Source: Polytrichum commune
Lineage: Eukaryota > Streptophyta > Polytrichopsida > Polytrichales > Polytrichaceae
Assembly (NCBI GenBank): GCA_950295325.1
Contig: OX485803.1
Location: 33,356,001 to 33,420,000 of the forward strand
Direction: 5' to 3'
DNA: 64,000 bases
How positions within the stretch are numbered: the stretch's first letter is position 1; every line of letters starts with the position of its first letter. The notes beneath the pieces were generated by a model, which saw only the letters and a program-made list of their open reading frames with translations, was not told the origin of the DNA and did not search any database. Of the stretch, positions 10,594 through 22,433 are shown piece by piece. Position numbers and translations under genes: made by a program.

Positions 10594-11450
10594 GAAGATT
10601 AGAGTTGTATTAGATTGCTTGTAATAGTAGAGTTGTAAAAGTTAGATGCATACAAATAAATAAGGTTTGAATAAACCCATATGCTTTGTGGGAAGTGGGA
10701 GTTGAGATATTCCATATTCATTGTATGAACCAAAGGTGTTGAAATGGAATAAAAAGCAAGGCAAGGAGTGGAGGTGATCATCTCACTCTAAGCATAGTTC
10801 ATGTGTCTTTGTGTATGTATATTTGCTTATGCAATTCAATCTCTATTTCTACTGTGCTTCAATAACATCAATTTACCATAACCATTATTTTCTTAAATGA
10901 TTGCAAATTGAATTTGGCTTTGGATATTGTACGTGCCCTATAAATGATGAAACAATTTCATAAATTTTTACGTCATGTTTGTTTAAGACCTACAAACATA
11001 TACCAACTATCATGAGTATGTTTAGTCCAATAAAAATCTCGTTCACAAAAGTTACATATTTTATAGTTTATCATTCAAACAATCAAATTTTCTCCATTTT
11101 TTTTCTACATACGGTCATGTTACTTTATTACATTCCTCCTTATAAGTGTTCATATTTTTCAAGCACAGTTGTGAATCTCATAAACAATAAACTCACAAGT
11201 ATTTTTAATCAAACATTTCTCACCTTCATAGGTAGGACCTCTTTCCATGCATTACACTATTTTGTTTAATTAGTGTAGGTTGCTATTCATAATTATATGT
11301 TGCAATTTTTTTACCGACATTATCATTTATTACTAAGTTATATATCATATTATTTGGTGTGCATATTAATTAATTATGTTATTTGGGTAAAATATGATAG
11401 TCTCAATATAATGTTATAGCAACGTGTGTAAGTCCCAATGGTAACCCACA
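9936..11450. other. AT-rich intergenic stretch with a (TG)n microsatellite
   Basis: No gene is seen. A (TA)n(TG)n microsatellite occupies about 10545-10592. The rest is AT-rich, with only short frames and no recognisable motifs or long repeats. Confidence 0.5.
10545..10592. repeat. (TA)n(TG)n microsatellite
   Basis: About five TA units followed by about nineteen uninterrupted TG units. Confidence 0.95.
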
Positions 11451-11473
11451 TTAATTAGACAAATAGTGTGTGT

Positions 11474-11549
11474 GTGGGGGGGGGGTTAGGGTGAACATAT
11501 TTACGTAGCCAACAATGTGATTGGCCCGGGCGGGCGGGGGGGGGGGGTG
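11474..11549. repeat. Two long G runs
   Basis: A run of ten Gs at about 11476-11485 and a GGGCGGGC-plus-thirteen-G block at about 11529-11549 sit in otherwise AT-rich DNA. The block has the composition of a G-quadruplex former, or it may be a locally uncertain assembly. Confidence 0.7.
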
Positions 11550-11714
11550 ATTGGTTTTTGAGGGGTAGGGAAGTGTCCTTCACCAAGTGGCATGCGAAGG
11601 CGTGGTGGCGGTTGGTTTGGGTTTGCAATTCTTGTATTCGGAAGGTATCAAGGGTAAGGGTTATCTCAAATACCACTTTGCCTCCCATTGCCTCAAAGCA
11701 TTGAGATTGTTATA

Positions 11715-12640
11715 GGCACGAGAGAGAGAGCTGGGTTTTTCTTGCTTATAGCTAAGCTTACTTTCAAACTTAGTCTTTGTGCAACACATCCTCTTATCAA
11801 GAGGCCATTCCATTCCATTGCATATCCATGTACCTTATAAAACCCGGGAGGGTGGGTGGGTTCATCCCCTATACTCGTGCCTTGGTTAAGCAAGCAAACT
11901 ATCAAAGTCATTGTCTCTTCTTGGCATGCTTCTAAGTATATGTATTATCAACCGTAAGTAAACTTTTGTTACTATGGTTTTACAATGCATCCCATACATG
12001 TAACCTAAAGTATATTATATCCATAACATATCATTCTCAAGTATATATCTAACCCATAAATACTTCAAAGTTCTATCATTGCCATATGTGTAGTCTAACA
12101 TTCATAATCAAAGAATGTTGATGCTCAAAGTACACAAATTCTTTGATAGAAGTTGATATGCAAAACCTAATGATGCTGTCAAATTTGTGAAGGGTCTGCC
12201 TCACCTATGCCCATGCCACCAACCAAATCCAAAGAGAGGGTTAGTAACGTACACGAGGTGAATCACAGCAGAACCCAATTGTTATCTATGTCACACAATA
12301 ATGTACAACATACATACTCATTTTGCAAAAAAGAATACACATACTTTCATGAGGTATTCTACCTGTTCCTTAGCCATTTGAACCTCGTGTAACCAAAGTA
12401 AGAGTTGGGTTACATACACCACCCAGCTCAAGTGTTGTGTCTTTTCTTACACTAAGTCCGAAAGTCACTTAGTGTAAACATTCCCCGCGGGTAAGCCAGT
12501 GAAAAGGAAGTCCTAATGGACTCATCCTCTTATTATAGAGCAATGTAACCTTTTGTGACCATAGATGCCCCAGTCGCAGATCTATGGTGGAGATTAGTTA
12601 GTTTGAAATTAACCTAACCCTAAAGTGGTTTAACCTTGGG
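11715..12640. repeat. Dispersed repeat, copy 1 (segments a then b)
   Basis: Segment a (about 11715-12190: AGAGAGCTGGGTTTTTCTTGCTTA..., ...CATCCTCTTATCAAGAGGCCA..., ...AAATTTGTGAAGGG) is followed by segment b (about 12190-12640: GCCACCAACCAAATCCAAAGAGAGGGTTAGTAAC...). Clearly related sequence recurs at 19.1-20.08 kb (b then a), 37.1-37.6 kb (b) and, more diverged, 38.1-38.25 kb (start of b). The alternation suggests a ~0.9-kb unit of an unidentified transposable element, possibly an LTR. It has no coding content. Confidence 0.7.
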
Positions 12641-12689
12641 TTTAATATAAGTTACTGGTTCAATTAATTTATGGTTAAGGTAGAACAAA

Positions 12690-12690
12690 G

Positions 12691-12752
<62 letters not shown>
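12690..12752. repeat. (TA)n(GA)n microsatellite
   Basis: A short TATATATATA tract followed by about 25 GA units. It lies at the end of dispersed-repeat segment b; copy 3 also has a GA tract in the same place (37608-37639), so the GA tract seems to belong to the repeat. Confidence 0.9.
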
Positions 12753-12756
<4 letters not shown>

Positions 12757-13019
12757 CGTTCAACCCACCCTTGGTATTATGCCCACTGGGCTACTTAGTG
12801 GTTCATTAAATGTGGGGTTAGTAGCACTTGTTTAGTGGTATGGGTTCGATTCCACATGACCTTGTACGAACATTGTATTGTGATGTAAGTGACTTGGCAT
12901 ATGCTATGTGAGTTTACTTGGTAGGAAAGTATCAAGCTTAGTCAATTCTTAGTACATCATTTTGTTCAAAGGCCATTCCATTCGCCTACATATTTGTGTA
13001 TCCTTCAATATTATAGTTG

Positions 13020-14760
13020 GGTTTTTTGTTACAAACAAACCCAGGGAAACAATCAAGGAAGACTTAAAAGGTGATTTTTATCTCATCTAGGTGTCTTAGA
13101 TAAGGTTTATTAGGGGAAACATAGAGTTATTTCACTTCCTTTTAGATTAGGACTGACAATTGTTTTATGGGTGAGGGGTAAAAATTCTAAAAACTCTCCA
13201 TGCCAGTACATGCAAATGTGACAGTCTCTCACCTCACTCTAATTCCCATGCAATTGTCTGGCAGTGGATTCCTTTTAATTGGACCAGTGCGGTGCACAAG
13301 CATAGGCACAGCCATCGGCCATAGTCTTGCATTAGAACGCATTTGAGTCTTCCTTGTCAAAGCCAAGGGCACTTTGATGTGAGCCATAGTCTTTAGTTCC
13401 ATTGCATAAAGAATAAAGTTTATTATTTCCAATAATAACTTGATTGAAACGCAACTGGTCTTACCCCATAGCAAGACTTACATGTATGGTCTTCATAAAA
13501 TCTTACTAGATCAAGAACTGCTCTGTCCCTTCGCCTACTTTCTGTTCAACTGTTCACAGACTATAGCCTTTCTACACTGATTTTTCCTCTTCCCGCAGGG
13601 CTATTGTCTTTCCAATGCCTTAGAATTCAATTATAATTATATTCACTCTCATCACAACCAGATCCTAGAATGATTCATCGAATCCTTCAAATTTCCATGC
13701 CATCCTTTTGTCATCAGTTCCTTTTATTAATCTCTCATTCTCACTTTCAAACAGATTACTCTTCATTATAAACAAGACCTTAATCCCCACAATCATCTTG
13801 CGTATCTCTGTGAGAGGTTCACTCATCTATTGCCAAGGCTAGATATAAAGTAATCAAATGGAAGAATCTCATCATCTCTCAACTATATGTAAGTAGATCC
13901 AAAGGCCATTGCCTATAATTATTACTACAGAATATGGTCCATAATTGATACAGACAATTGACTTGCTCTGATGTATCCCTTCGGGGAGCGCATTTACAAA
14001 TTTTGAGAATATGGCCTGGTTATATAATTTAATCATATCCTTCATGCAAACACCATGATTATGATTTAGTTATAAATTAATCAAATGGAGAGCTCCCAGG
14101 GTCACACAATCATATGCGAGTAATTTCACCAGACTATAGACTTTGATTGCTACTATAAAATAGGTACAACGCATACACAGATGACTCCCTTACACCAACA
14201 CTCTCTGCAATAGTCTCAGGCACATATTCCAAGAAATGAGCCTAGCTACATAATTTGATTTAATCTTTCATCCCAATATCAAGACTATAGGCTATACTTA
14301 TAAGTCTGATACACAATGCATAGTAAAAAGAGACTGTGAATATACAAAAACTCTACAGTCCAGTACATACTCCCTGGAATTGTTTACTTAGTAATTAACA
14401 CGCAATAGCACATACAAATAAGACAATGGCCATGCACTTCACAAGTGCATAACATATATAGGATTTACTCCACTAAAAAAATTATCCAGTCCTCACATTG
14501 TTGAGTTTTATCTCTCTCCCAGAGATAACTAACTCTCCTCTTTCTCTCCCCTCTTTATACTAGAGAAGTCCTTGGGTCATTCCATCCCTTGCCATCAGAC
14601 TATAGCCTTTCGATTATCGCTTTTTAGAATCTACAGTCTATGGTCTATTCACACTTACAATGTTCTGGAATTCTAATTCATATCCAAGTGCATTCACACT
14701 CAATTTCTAATTGTATAAAACAAAACAATTCTTTACTACTACAAATACCCAGGAAGGTGG
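13020..14760 (-). repeat. Possible old LTR related to the gypsy element, reverse orientation
   Basis: At 13030-13070 the sequence AAACAAACCCAGGGAAACAATCAAGGAAGACTT resembles the reverse complement of the last ~60 bp of the LTR at 20512-22429. Across the next 1.7 kb, CTATAGCC, GGCCATAG, CTATAGGCTATA and GGCTATTG words recur (13320, 13560, 13601, 14285, 14600), the same vocabulary that marks that LTR. Length (about 1.7 kb) is also similar. The outer border near 14.75 kb is not clear and the similarity is patchy, so this is a diverged relic at best. No coding frame was found. Confidence 0.35.
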
Positions 14761-15447
14761 GTGGGACCATCCCTCAAGGAAAAATCTTTGTCTAACTATC
14801 TTCCCTAATTTGGTGCTTTCCCATATAGGTTTTGCCTCCTTAGAGTAAAAAATTATAACCTCATTCATCAATTTATTAGGGTTTTATCCTCTTTACACTT
14901 AGGTGAAGTGTTGTAACACCGGTTTTGTTAAAAGTACACATAAGCATGTGCATTTTTTTGGGGGATTATTTTTTAATATTTTATTCTCAACTTTTGGAAT
15001 GATTGCGCAATAAATTCGTACTTTGATACAAATACTTTAAAAATTTATTAGTTTCAAATAATTCCAAGACAAGGCTTATACACTATATGACCATCATGTT
15101 TATATTGTGTTTCACTTTTTTAATAAAAAAATTTAGATTATGAAATAAATCAAAGGAATAAAACACATCCATTTGTGCATAGTTTAAAATATATTATTTA
15201 TAAACTTAATGAAAAGTGTGACACATACACCTCACCCTTGGAACACATGAAAATAAATTGAAACTAAGTGACACAACACTTGCTTCACCATAGAAGTAAT
15301 AATATTGAAGTAGATGGTTCCAAAAAAAATAACGACATGCTTGTGTCATCTTATATTGAAATATCAATATATAATATAACAAACATTTTTCTTTCCAAAC
15401 TATATATATATATATATAATAAAATACAAATATGAACTAAAATAATT
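14761..15447. other. AT-rich spacer, nothing recognised
   Basis: AT-rich with a short (TA)n tract at about 15400-15419. A TGTAACACCGGTTTTG string at about 14911 resembles the start of a plant LTR but no partner was found. Confidence 0.4.
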
Positions 15448-15843
15448 TTAACCATCCAAAGAGTCTAAACCTAAACTTAGAAAAAACATATTTTTTCGTA
15501 CATTTGGATGTACCAATGCATATTCTTCAAACTTTGTTGCTCCAAGTATACTAGCATTTACTTCAAGTTCTTCATCATGATTGTATCCAAAACTTCGTTC
15601 AACATATTTGTATTTAACAAGATCTTGTATATAGGCATGAATAACAATTTTTTGAACAATTTCTTCTTTGGACCATGCTTTAAAACACCATACTTTGTTC
15701 TCCATCCACAGATAAGTAGAAATATTTAGGAGCACATGTTTGTCATCGCGTGTGAGAAACCATCCATAATCCTTAAAAACATTCGAAGGATTCAAATGTT
15801 TATTCGGAGGGGCCCTGGAAAGCCCACCCCCCTTGTCCCGCAT
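15448..15843 (-). CDS. Hypothetical protein, unknown
   Basis: A 131-codon frame on the minus strand. Its composition is protein-like, with good variety and charged helical stretches such as TYLWMENKVWCFKAWSKEEI and RSFGYNHDEELEVNASILG, unlike the low-complexity frames nearby. I recognise no family. It lies between AT-rich spacer and the palindromic tandem array and could be a fragment of a transposon gene or an exon of a larger gene. The N-terminal ~20 residues, rich in G and P, may not be coding. Confidence 0.3.
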   Translation of the reverse strand: MRDKGGGLSRAPPNKHLNPSNVFKDYGWFLTRDDKHVLLNISTYLWMENKVWCFKAWSKEEIVQKIVIHAYIQDLVKYKYVERSFGYNHDEELEVNASILGATKFEEYALVHPNVRKNMFFLSLGLDSLDG

Positions 15844-15959
15844 GATATCACCTCCAACCTCACTTCATTCAAGCACACATAAACCATTTTAAAGACATAA
15901 AAATATCCTCTAAACACATTACATTTTAAGCAATCACAACAAAAATCAATTTTCTCATT

Positions 15960-17150
15960 AAGGATGAAGCATGTGCCTCACCTTTAAGCACAATCTTAAA
16001 GAGAAATTCAGATTTTTCAAGGAGATGAGGCATGCGCTTCACCCCAAAAAAACAAATTCAAAACATAGAATTTTGTTTCATAAGGATGAGGCATGAGCCT
16101 CACCTCTAAGCACAACCTTAAGGAGAAATTCAGATTTCTCAAGGAGGTGAGGCATGTGCCTCACCTTCAAAACTTAGAATTTTGTTTCATAAGGGTGAGG
16201 CATGTGCCTCACATCTAAACATAACCTTAGGGAGAAATTCATATTTCTTAAGAAGGGTGAACCATGTGCCGCATCCGAAAAAAACAAATTCAAAACATAG
16301 AATTTTGTTTCATAAGGGTGAGGCATGTGTCTCACCTTTAAGTACAATCTTAAAAAAAAATTCAGATTTTTCAAGGAGGTGAGGCATGCGCCTCATCCCA
16401 AAAAAAAATTCAAAACATAGAATTTTGTTTCATAAGGGTGAGGCATGTGCCTCATCTCTAAGCACAATTTTAAGGAGAAATTCTGATTTCTCAAGGAGGG
16501 TGAGGCATGTGACTCACCTTCAAAACTTAGAATTTTGTTTCATAAGGGTGAGGCATATGCCTCACCTTTAAGCATAACCTTAGGGAGAAATTCAGATTTC
16601 TCAAGGAGAGTGAGGCATGTGCCCCACCCAAAAATTCAAAATTCAAAACATAAAATTTTGTTTCATAAAGGTGAGACATGTGCCTCACCTCTAAGCACAA
16701 TCTTAAGGAGAAATTCAGATTTCTCAAGGAGGTGAGGCATGTGCCTCACCCAAAAGAAACAAATTCAAAACATAGAATTTTGTTTCATAAGGGTATGACA
16801 TGTGCCTTACCTCTAAGCACAAGCTTAAGAAGAAATTCAGATTTTTCAAGCAGGGTGAGGCATGTGTCTCACCCCAAAAAAACAAATTCAAAACTTAGAA
16901 TTTTGTTTCATAAGGGTGAGACATGTGCGTCACCTCTAAATACAAGCTTAAGAAGAAATTCAAATTTCTCAAGGAGGGTGGGGGATGTATCTATTCCAAA
17001 AAAAGAAATTAAAAAAAAAACTTAGAATTTTGTTTCATAAGGGTGAGGCATGTGCCTCACCTCTAAGCACATGCTTAAGGAGAAATTTACATTTTTCAAG
17101 GAGGGTGAGGCATGTGCCTCATTCCCAAAGAAACAAATTCAAAACATTTG
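15960..17150. repeat. Tandem array with paired GTGAGGCATGTGCCTCAC palindromes
   Basis: About ten imperfect units of ~118 bp. Each unit has two copies of an 18-bp palindrome, GTGAGGCATGTGCCTCAC. One is followed by TCTAAGCACAACCTTAAGGAGAAATTCAGATTTCTCAAGGAG, the other by CCAAAAAAACAAATTCAAAACATAGAATTTTGTTTCATAAG. The palindrome arms are conserved better than the spacers, and AGAAATTCAGATTTCT is itself partly palindromic. Small frames across it on both strands simply translate the repeat and are not genes. Confidence 0.85.
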
Positions 17151-18144
17151 CCTCAACTTGAAAGGAAGAGAAGTGATACAATACTTTGTAATCAATAATG
17201 AAGAAAATAAAATTCAGCAATACGGATGAATAATACCGATTTTGAAAGGTTATATAAGGGTAAACATCATATATTCCAGAGTTTGAAAAATGAGGATGAG
17301 GCATTTATTACGAAAATTTCATAGTATGAACTACATGTATTAAGTATACTGTAATCTTTTGTAATAATTAATAAATTGTGTTGTTTTGAAAAACAAAATC
17401 AAATTTAGATTTGAATCCCAAAAAATTGAAGAGTTAAACAATTACATGAATGGAGCGTTGAATTGAAGTACATTCTGAATAAAGTTGAAAATAAGCGTAA
17501 AATATGTAAAATACGATGGTATTTGAATATTGAATAAGAGTTGGTGTTGAAGCGCCTGTATAAGTTGAAAGTAGAGTCGAAGATCAGTTGAGCTGCAAAT
17601 GAAGACATTAGAGTTATTGGAGAGTGGATTGAACGCAATAAGATGATAGAGAGTTGAAGGATCAAAATTTGCAGCAATAGGTTAGACGGTGTAGTACTAG
17701 AAAAACTTCTGAACTTTTGAGGAATAATAATTAGAAGGAGTGAAGAGGTACCATCGGAGAGAAACAAGAAGGTGTTGGTGTAAGAGTTGTAGGAGTAAGA
17801 GGCGCTGAAGTAGATCCGTGTTGGAGAAGAGCGGCGGTGGAGAAGAGCGGCGTTGGAAAATAACGGCGGCTAAAAAACTTGACCTAACCCTAAGTGGTGT
17901 TTTAGGGTTTAGGGTAAACGTTTATTTTTTAATTTTATATGTGTGGACAAACTTTGTATTGGTCTATCATGCACAGATTTAAGAAGTTACACTTGAATTT
18001 TTTAGGTGGGCCGGTGGCATTATTCTACTTATACATACTCATTATTTAGTTTTTTGGAAATTAAATATAATTTCTATTAATATTTAATCTAATATATAAA
18101 TATAATTTCAAATTATAATATATATTATAAAAAACAAGATTTAA
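17151..18144. other. Spacer between the two palindromic arrays
   Basis: About 1 kb separating the arrays. The left half is AT-rich. A GA/GTTG-rich part follows, with AAGAGCGGCGGTGGAGAAGAGCGGCG around 17820-17860 and a short telomere-like TTTTAGGGTTTAGGGT at about 17900. A minus-strand frame at 17405-17767 is the complement of purine-rich DNA and has no recognisable content. Confidence 0.4.
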
Positions 18145-18670
18145 AGGGGTGAGGCATATGCCACACCTTGTGGAGCCGTAATTAGTTTTTATTCAAGTTT
18201 TAAGGGGGTGGGGCATATGCCTCACCTTGTGAAGCAATAATTAGTTTTATTTTATTTTTTCAAGTTTTAAGTGGGTGGGGCATATGCCTCACCTTGTGAA
18301 GCAGTAATTAGTTTTTGTTCAAGTTTTAAGGGGGTGGGGCATATGCCTCACCTTGTGAAGCAATAATTAGTTTTTTTTTTCAAGTTTTAAGGGGGTGGGG
18401 CATTTGCCTCACCTTGTGAAGCAATAATTAGTTTTTTTTTTCAAGTTTTAAGGGGGTGGGGCATTTGCCTCACCTTGTGAAGCAATAATTAGTTTTTTTT
18501 TTCAAGTTTTAAGGGGGTGTGGCATATGCCTCACCTTGTAAAACAATAATTAGTTTTTTTTCCAAGTTTTAAGGGGGTGGGGCATATGCCTCACCTTGTG
18601 AAGCCGTAATTGGTTTTCTTAAGATTTATAGGGGTGAGGCATATGCCACACCTTGTGGAGCCGTAATTGG
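18145..18670. repeat. Second palindromic array, ~60-bp units
   Basis: Nine units of about 59-65 bp, each with a GGGGTGGGGCATATGCCTCACC core, then TTGTGAAGCAATAATTAGTTTTTTTTTCAAGTTTTAAG. The first and last units share a variant (GGTGAGGCATATGCCACACCTTGTGGAGCCGTAATT), so the array is bracketed by like units. The core is the same GAGGCATRTGCCTCAC palindrome as in the 16-17 kb array, but the spacers differ completely. Confidence 0.85.
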
Positions 18671-19100
18671 TTTTTATTTTATAATTATACATAACTCCCA
18701 TAAAATGAATTCCTCATCTTATTGTAGGATGAAGTCTTTTTACAAAAATCATCAAATTGTAATTTGATTAATGACCAAGAACATTGATCTAAATGTACCC
18801 ATATTTATAAATTTTTTATAGCCAATACAATTATAATATGGTCGTATTTTCATTGAAATCTATGCGTTTGGAATAATTTGTTCATGTGCACTTTTACATA
18901 TTGAATTGCACTTTTAACGAAACCGATGTTTTGTGCTAAATATTTGAAGTTTAGATGTTCAAGTTCAAAAATGTGTTCAAGACAAAATCAATAGAGCTTC
19001 AGATGTCTACCTTAACCCATATGCTTTGTATTCTAAAATGTCTCGTAGAATACCTGAGCAACATACAAATAAATTTTTGAAGAAAGATGAGATACAAAAC
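18671..19100. other. AT-rich spacer, nothing recognised
   Basis: No coding frame or repeat was recognised between the second palindromic array and the next dispersed-repeat copy. Confidence 0.4.
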
Positions 19101-19104
19101 TTAA

Positions 19105-20080
19105 GAGTGCTACCAAATTTGTGAAGGGCCTGCCTCATATGTGCCCACGCCACCAACCAAATCCACAAAGAGGATTAGTAACATACAAGAGCTAAATATC
19201 AACAAAACCCAATTGTTATCTTTGTCACATAATCATGTATAACATAAACATTCATTTTGTATCACCGAATACACATACTGTCATTGAGTATTCTACTTGT
19301 TCTTTAACCATTTGATCCATGCAAGACTAAGCTTTGTGGTAGGTTACACACTCCTTCCACCTTTATTAGTCCTCATTACTTAACCTAATCTCAGGGGTTA
19401 CTTAGGGTAAATAACCGATGTTGCTTAATCTATGAAAGAAAGCTCTCAAGGTTCCTTTTTTCTTGTTATAGAATTAGATAAGTACCTTTGACCATAGATT
19501 CATAGAAACGGATCTACGGTGGATGTTTGTCATGTAGATTTTACCAAACCTTAAAACATTTCAATGTTATTTTTCTTCAATGGGTGGATTCAAAGAGAGC
19601 TGGGTTTTTCTTGCTTAGTGCTATGCTTATTGTCAAACTTAGTGCTTGTGCAATACATCCTCTTATCAAGAGGCCACACCATTTGCATATCTATGTACCT
19701 TTGAAAACCGAGGAGGGTGGGTGGGGTCATTCCTCGTGGTCATGCCCTTGCATATCAAACAACTTACCATGGTCATTGTCTTCTCTTTGTATGTCTCTAA
19801 GAATGTAAATAACCATAAGTAATCTATATTACTAAGGTTTTACCCTTGCACCCTCAATACAAAGTAATGTAATTCATATCCAAAGTATGCCATCCTCAAG
19901 TATGAACCTTGTCCATTACTACTTCAAAGTCCTATCATCATTCAATACATTGCCTAACATTCCTCATCATTAAAGAATATCTAAGCCCTATATACACATT
20001 ATTTTTGACAAAAATAGATATGCAAAACCTAAAGATGTTGTCAAATTTGTGAAGGGTTTGCCTCATGTGAGCAACAATCA
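19105..20080. repeat. Dispersed repeat, copy 2 (segments b then a)
   Basis: Segment b is at about 19105-19570 and segment a at about 19590-20065, where the start of b (AAATTTGTGAAGGGTTTGCCTCATGTGAG) appears again. The b-a-b order fits a tandem or LTR-type arrangement of the unit seen at 11.7-12.6 kb. A small frame at 19527-19808 runs through segment a and is not considered a gene. Confidence 0.7.
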
Positions 20081-20511
20081 CCCCCACCCTTCAATTGCGT
20101 CCTAGTCCGGGTGGGAGATCAATTGCCACATTCTAAGCTTACCACTCACATGTGCAAGTACAAATCAATTGAAGTGGGAGAAGTGGTGTGTATAACACCC
20201 TTTTTATTAACTCATGCAAGCATTTACAAATGTTTGATTGCCACACCATGTCAACACAATGACTAACCCATTAAATTCCCTTCGTACCCCACACTAGTTG
20301 AATCAATCCCCCTAGTCCGTCTACTCACCGAGGCCTCTGCTACCTCAAATGCCTCTGCAATTCAAGTGTATCCACCTCACAATCACAGTTCGCACATGAC
20401 ACAACAATTCTTCAACAATTGCAGCCTTGAAGAGCCTATGACTCCGTTGCTGCTTGCCTGCTAATCGACTACACCATCAGTCCCCTACACGCCCAATGCC
20501 TCCTCTGTGTG
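20081..20511. other. C-rich flank of the gypsy insertion site
   Basis: Non-coding, C-rich sequence. It ends in GTGTG (20507-20511), the left copy of the target-site duplication. It is continuous in composition with 35259-36900 on the other side of the element, which would be the other half of the interrupted locus. Confidence 0.5.
20507..20511. repeat. Target-site duplication, left copy (GTGTG)
   Basis: GTGTG immediately precedes the TG start of the left LTR and is repeated at 35254-35258 immediately after the right LTR. The surrounding GT-rich sequence makes the exact limits slightly uncertain. Confidence 0.85.
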
Positions 20512-22429
20512 TGTAATACCAATTTTCTGGCCATAGCCTGGTAGAAAGGAAGAAAAAACTTTTCTTTTGTGATAAAGTAACTAAAAAGATGGATGAAAGT
20601 TAGTCTAGGATGAAAGCGGCAGGCTATAGGCCGAGGGAAGAAGTTTCAGGAGTTGCAACCGTCAGGAGCTCCGATCTTGATAAGCGGGCTATCGCCAGAG
20701 AGAAGACACTTCTCGTTATATCTACTGAAGCCATAGCTGTAGAGAATCAGGCTATAGGCGATAGAGTTAGACTCAAGCATAGTTGTTTTTTTGAAGTAGG
20801 ATCAGAGCTGGAACATCGCCGTCTGTGATAGAGGGATGTAGCTAAGTAAGATGTAATTAGTTTGAGGAAGTAAAGACAGTTGCATGGAAATGTTGAGTAT
20901 GGCCATAATATGTATGTGATCATTATTGTTGAATCAGTGCACAAGTAGTTTGCACGAGTGAATGAAATTAGCACGACTTGAGTGGAAGGAGTTGAGTCAA
21001 GCATGAGGATCTGTGAGTGAAGAAGAGCGGCGACCAAAGAGTCTGTTGACAAATTAACGAAGTTGATATCGAAGTTGGAGACATATTGGAAAAAGGAGAG
21101 AGTGAAAGGTCGCAACCTGCATTGTGAAAGAAACCTGTTGGATTGAGATTGAGGAGTTATCTTAAGGTGGAAATCAGAGAGTGATTGGCAGTGAGAGAGA
21201 GGAACGAAGCATAAAGAGGGATGGACTATCGCCGAAGTAAAGATAAATGGAAATGGCCATAGTCTGTAGTTGGGATACAGCGAAGTGAGAGCATCTGTAA
21301 GAACTTGAGCAAGAGTTGTCAGAACAGTAGGCATAGCCAAGGAGATCAGATTAAGGCTGAGATTACCGAGAAAGGAGAGCCGCAGTAGAAACAAGAGAGA
21401 GTTACAGAGCCAACCAAGTTACTGAGAGATACACAGGAGAGAGAGAGAGAGAGAGAGCCTGCTGAGAGTGGCACAAGAGGAAGAACCGAGAGCTGGTAGG
21501 CATGGGCACTGGGAGGTCTTATAACTGCCTATAGCCTGTGCGAGAGCGAGAGAGAGAATGAGGGAAAGAGAGTTGTCCGAGGTTATCACTAAGAGGGAAG
21601 CAATGAGGGCACCAGAAGGTCCACTTAAGTAACCGAGGTTGTCATGATGATAAAGTAGTTCTGAGTTGAGAGACATTACCTCGAGAGACAAGAAGTTTAG
21701 AGGGATTATCGAAACATGATGAGAATCGGAGTGTCATGATGATGTCGAGTCGATAAATAATCCAATCCACAAAGAACGTGCTTTGACATGATTAGGAATG
21801 AGAAAGATATGGTTTGATGTGAGAGGAATTAGGCTAGCCGTTGTAATAGGTTGTGTTGGAACCTAATGGCTATAGCCTATGTGTTATGTGATTATGGAAG
21901 AAGGATGCAGGAATTCAAGCATGTCTTGTGTGTTGTGTGGGACAATGAAGAGCATGAGATAAGTGAATTTTTCATTATGAGTAATAAATGATAAATGAGA
22001 TAAAGTGAAGGAACAAATTCTTTGAGCAATACAATTTGAATTATGATTGATAGCATTAAATAATCAATTAACGAAGGAAGAAGATACTAACCCCAATAGG
22101 ATGAAAATCCATTGGAAGACTATCGCCAAGATCCGAAAAGACTATTGCCAAAGCCATTGAGCTTCACAACTGCAATAGGTCAAAAACGTAGAGTGATAGA
22201 AAATTACCCCAAAGATAGGACGGAATCACTCACGACTGAGGAAGCACAAAAGAACCATAAGAGGGGAGGAATGAAGAATTAAAGAAGGAATGGAATAAGA
22301 AAGAACCTAAGTTGTTATTATGAACCTTAATCCAAAGTGACATTAACCCTTATAGACACTATCTCAGTCTTCCTGGAGACATTGTTCCCTGGGTTTTGTT
22401 GTTTAGAGAGAAACCAAAAACTTACTACA
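20512..22429 (+). repeat. Gypsy element left (5') LTR
   Basis: 1,918 bp, TG...CA. It contains a GA microsatellite near 21438-21456 and many copies of a GGCTATAGCC-like word (20529 GGCCATAGCC, 20632, 20687 GGCTATCGCC, 20749, 21530, 21868 exact). The frames inside (for example 20747-21394 minus) occur identically in the other LTR and have no protein-like character. Confidence 0.95.
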
Positions 22430-22433
22430 TTTT

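Noticed and set aside
16182-17025. Several small frames on both strands across the 16-17 kb array
   Set aside because: They translate the tandem repeat. The unit is close to a multiple of three in places, which keeps frames open by chance.
15960-18670. Possible CRISPR array (regular repeats and spacers)
   Set aside because: Spacers are themselves repeated, units are imperfect, no cas genes are present and the surroundings are eukaryotic.
20747-21394. 215-codon minus-strand frame inside the gypsy LTR, repeated at 33571-34218
   Set aside because: Identical because the LTRs are identical. It is the complement of purine-rich DNA, leucine/serine-rich and without motifs.
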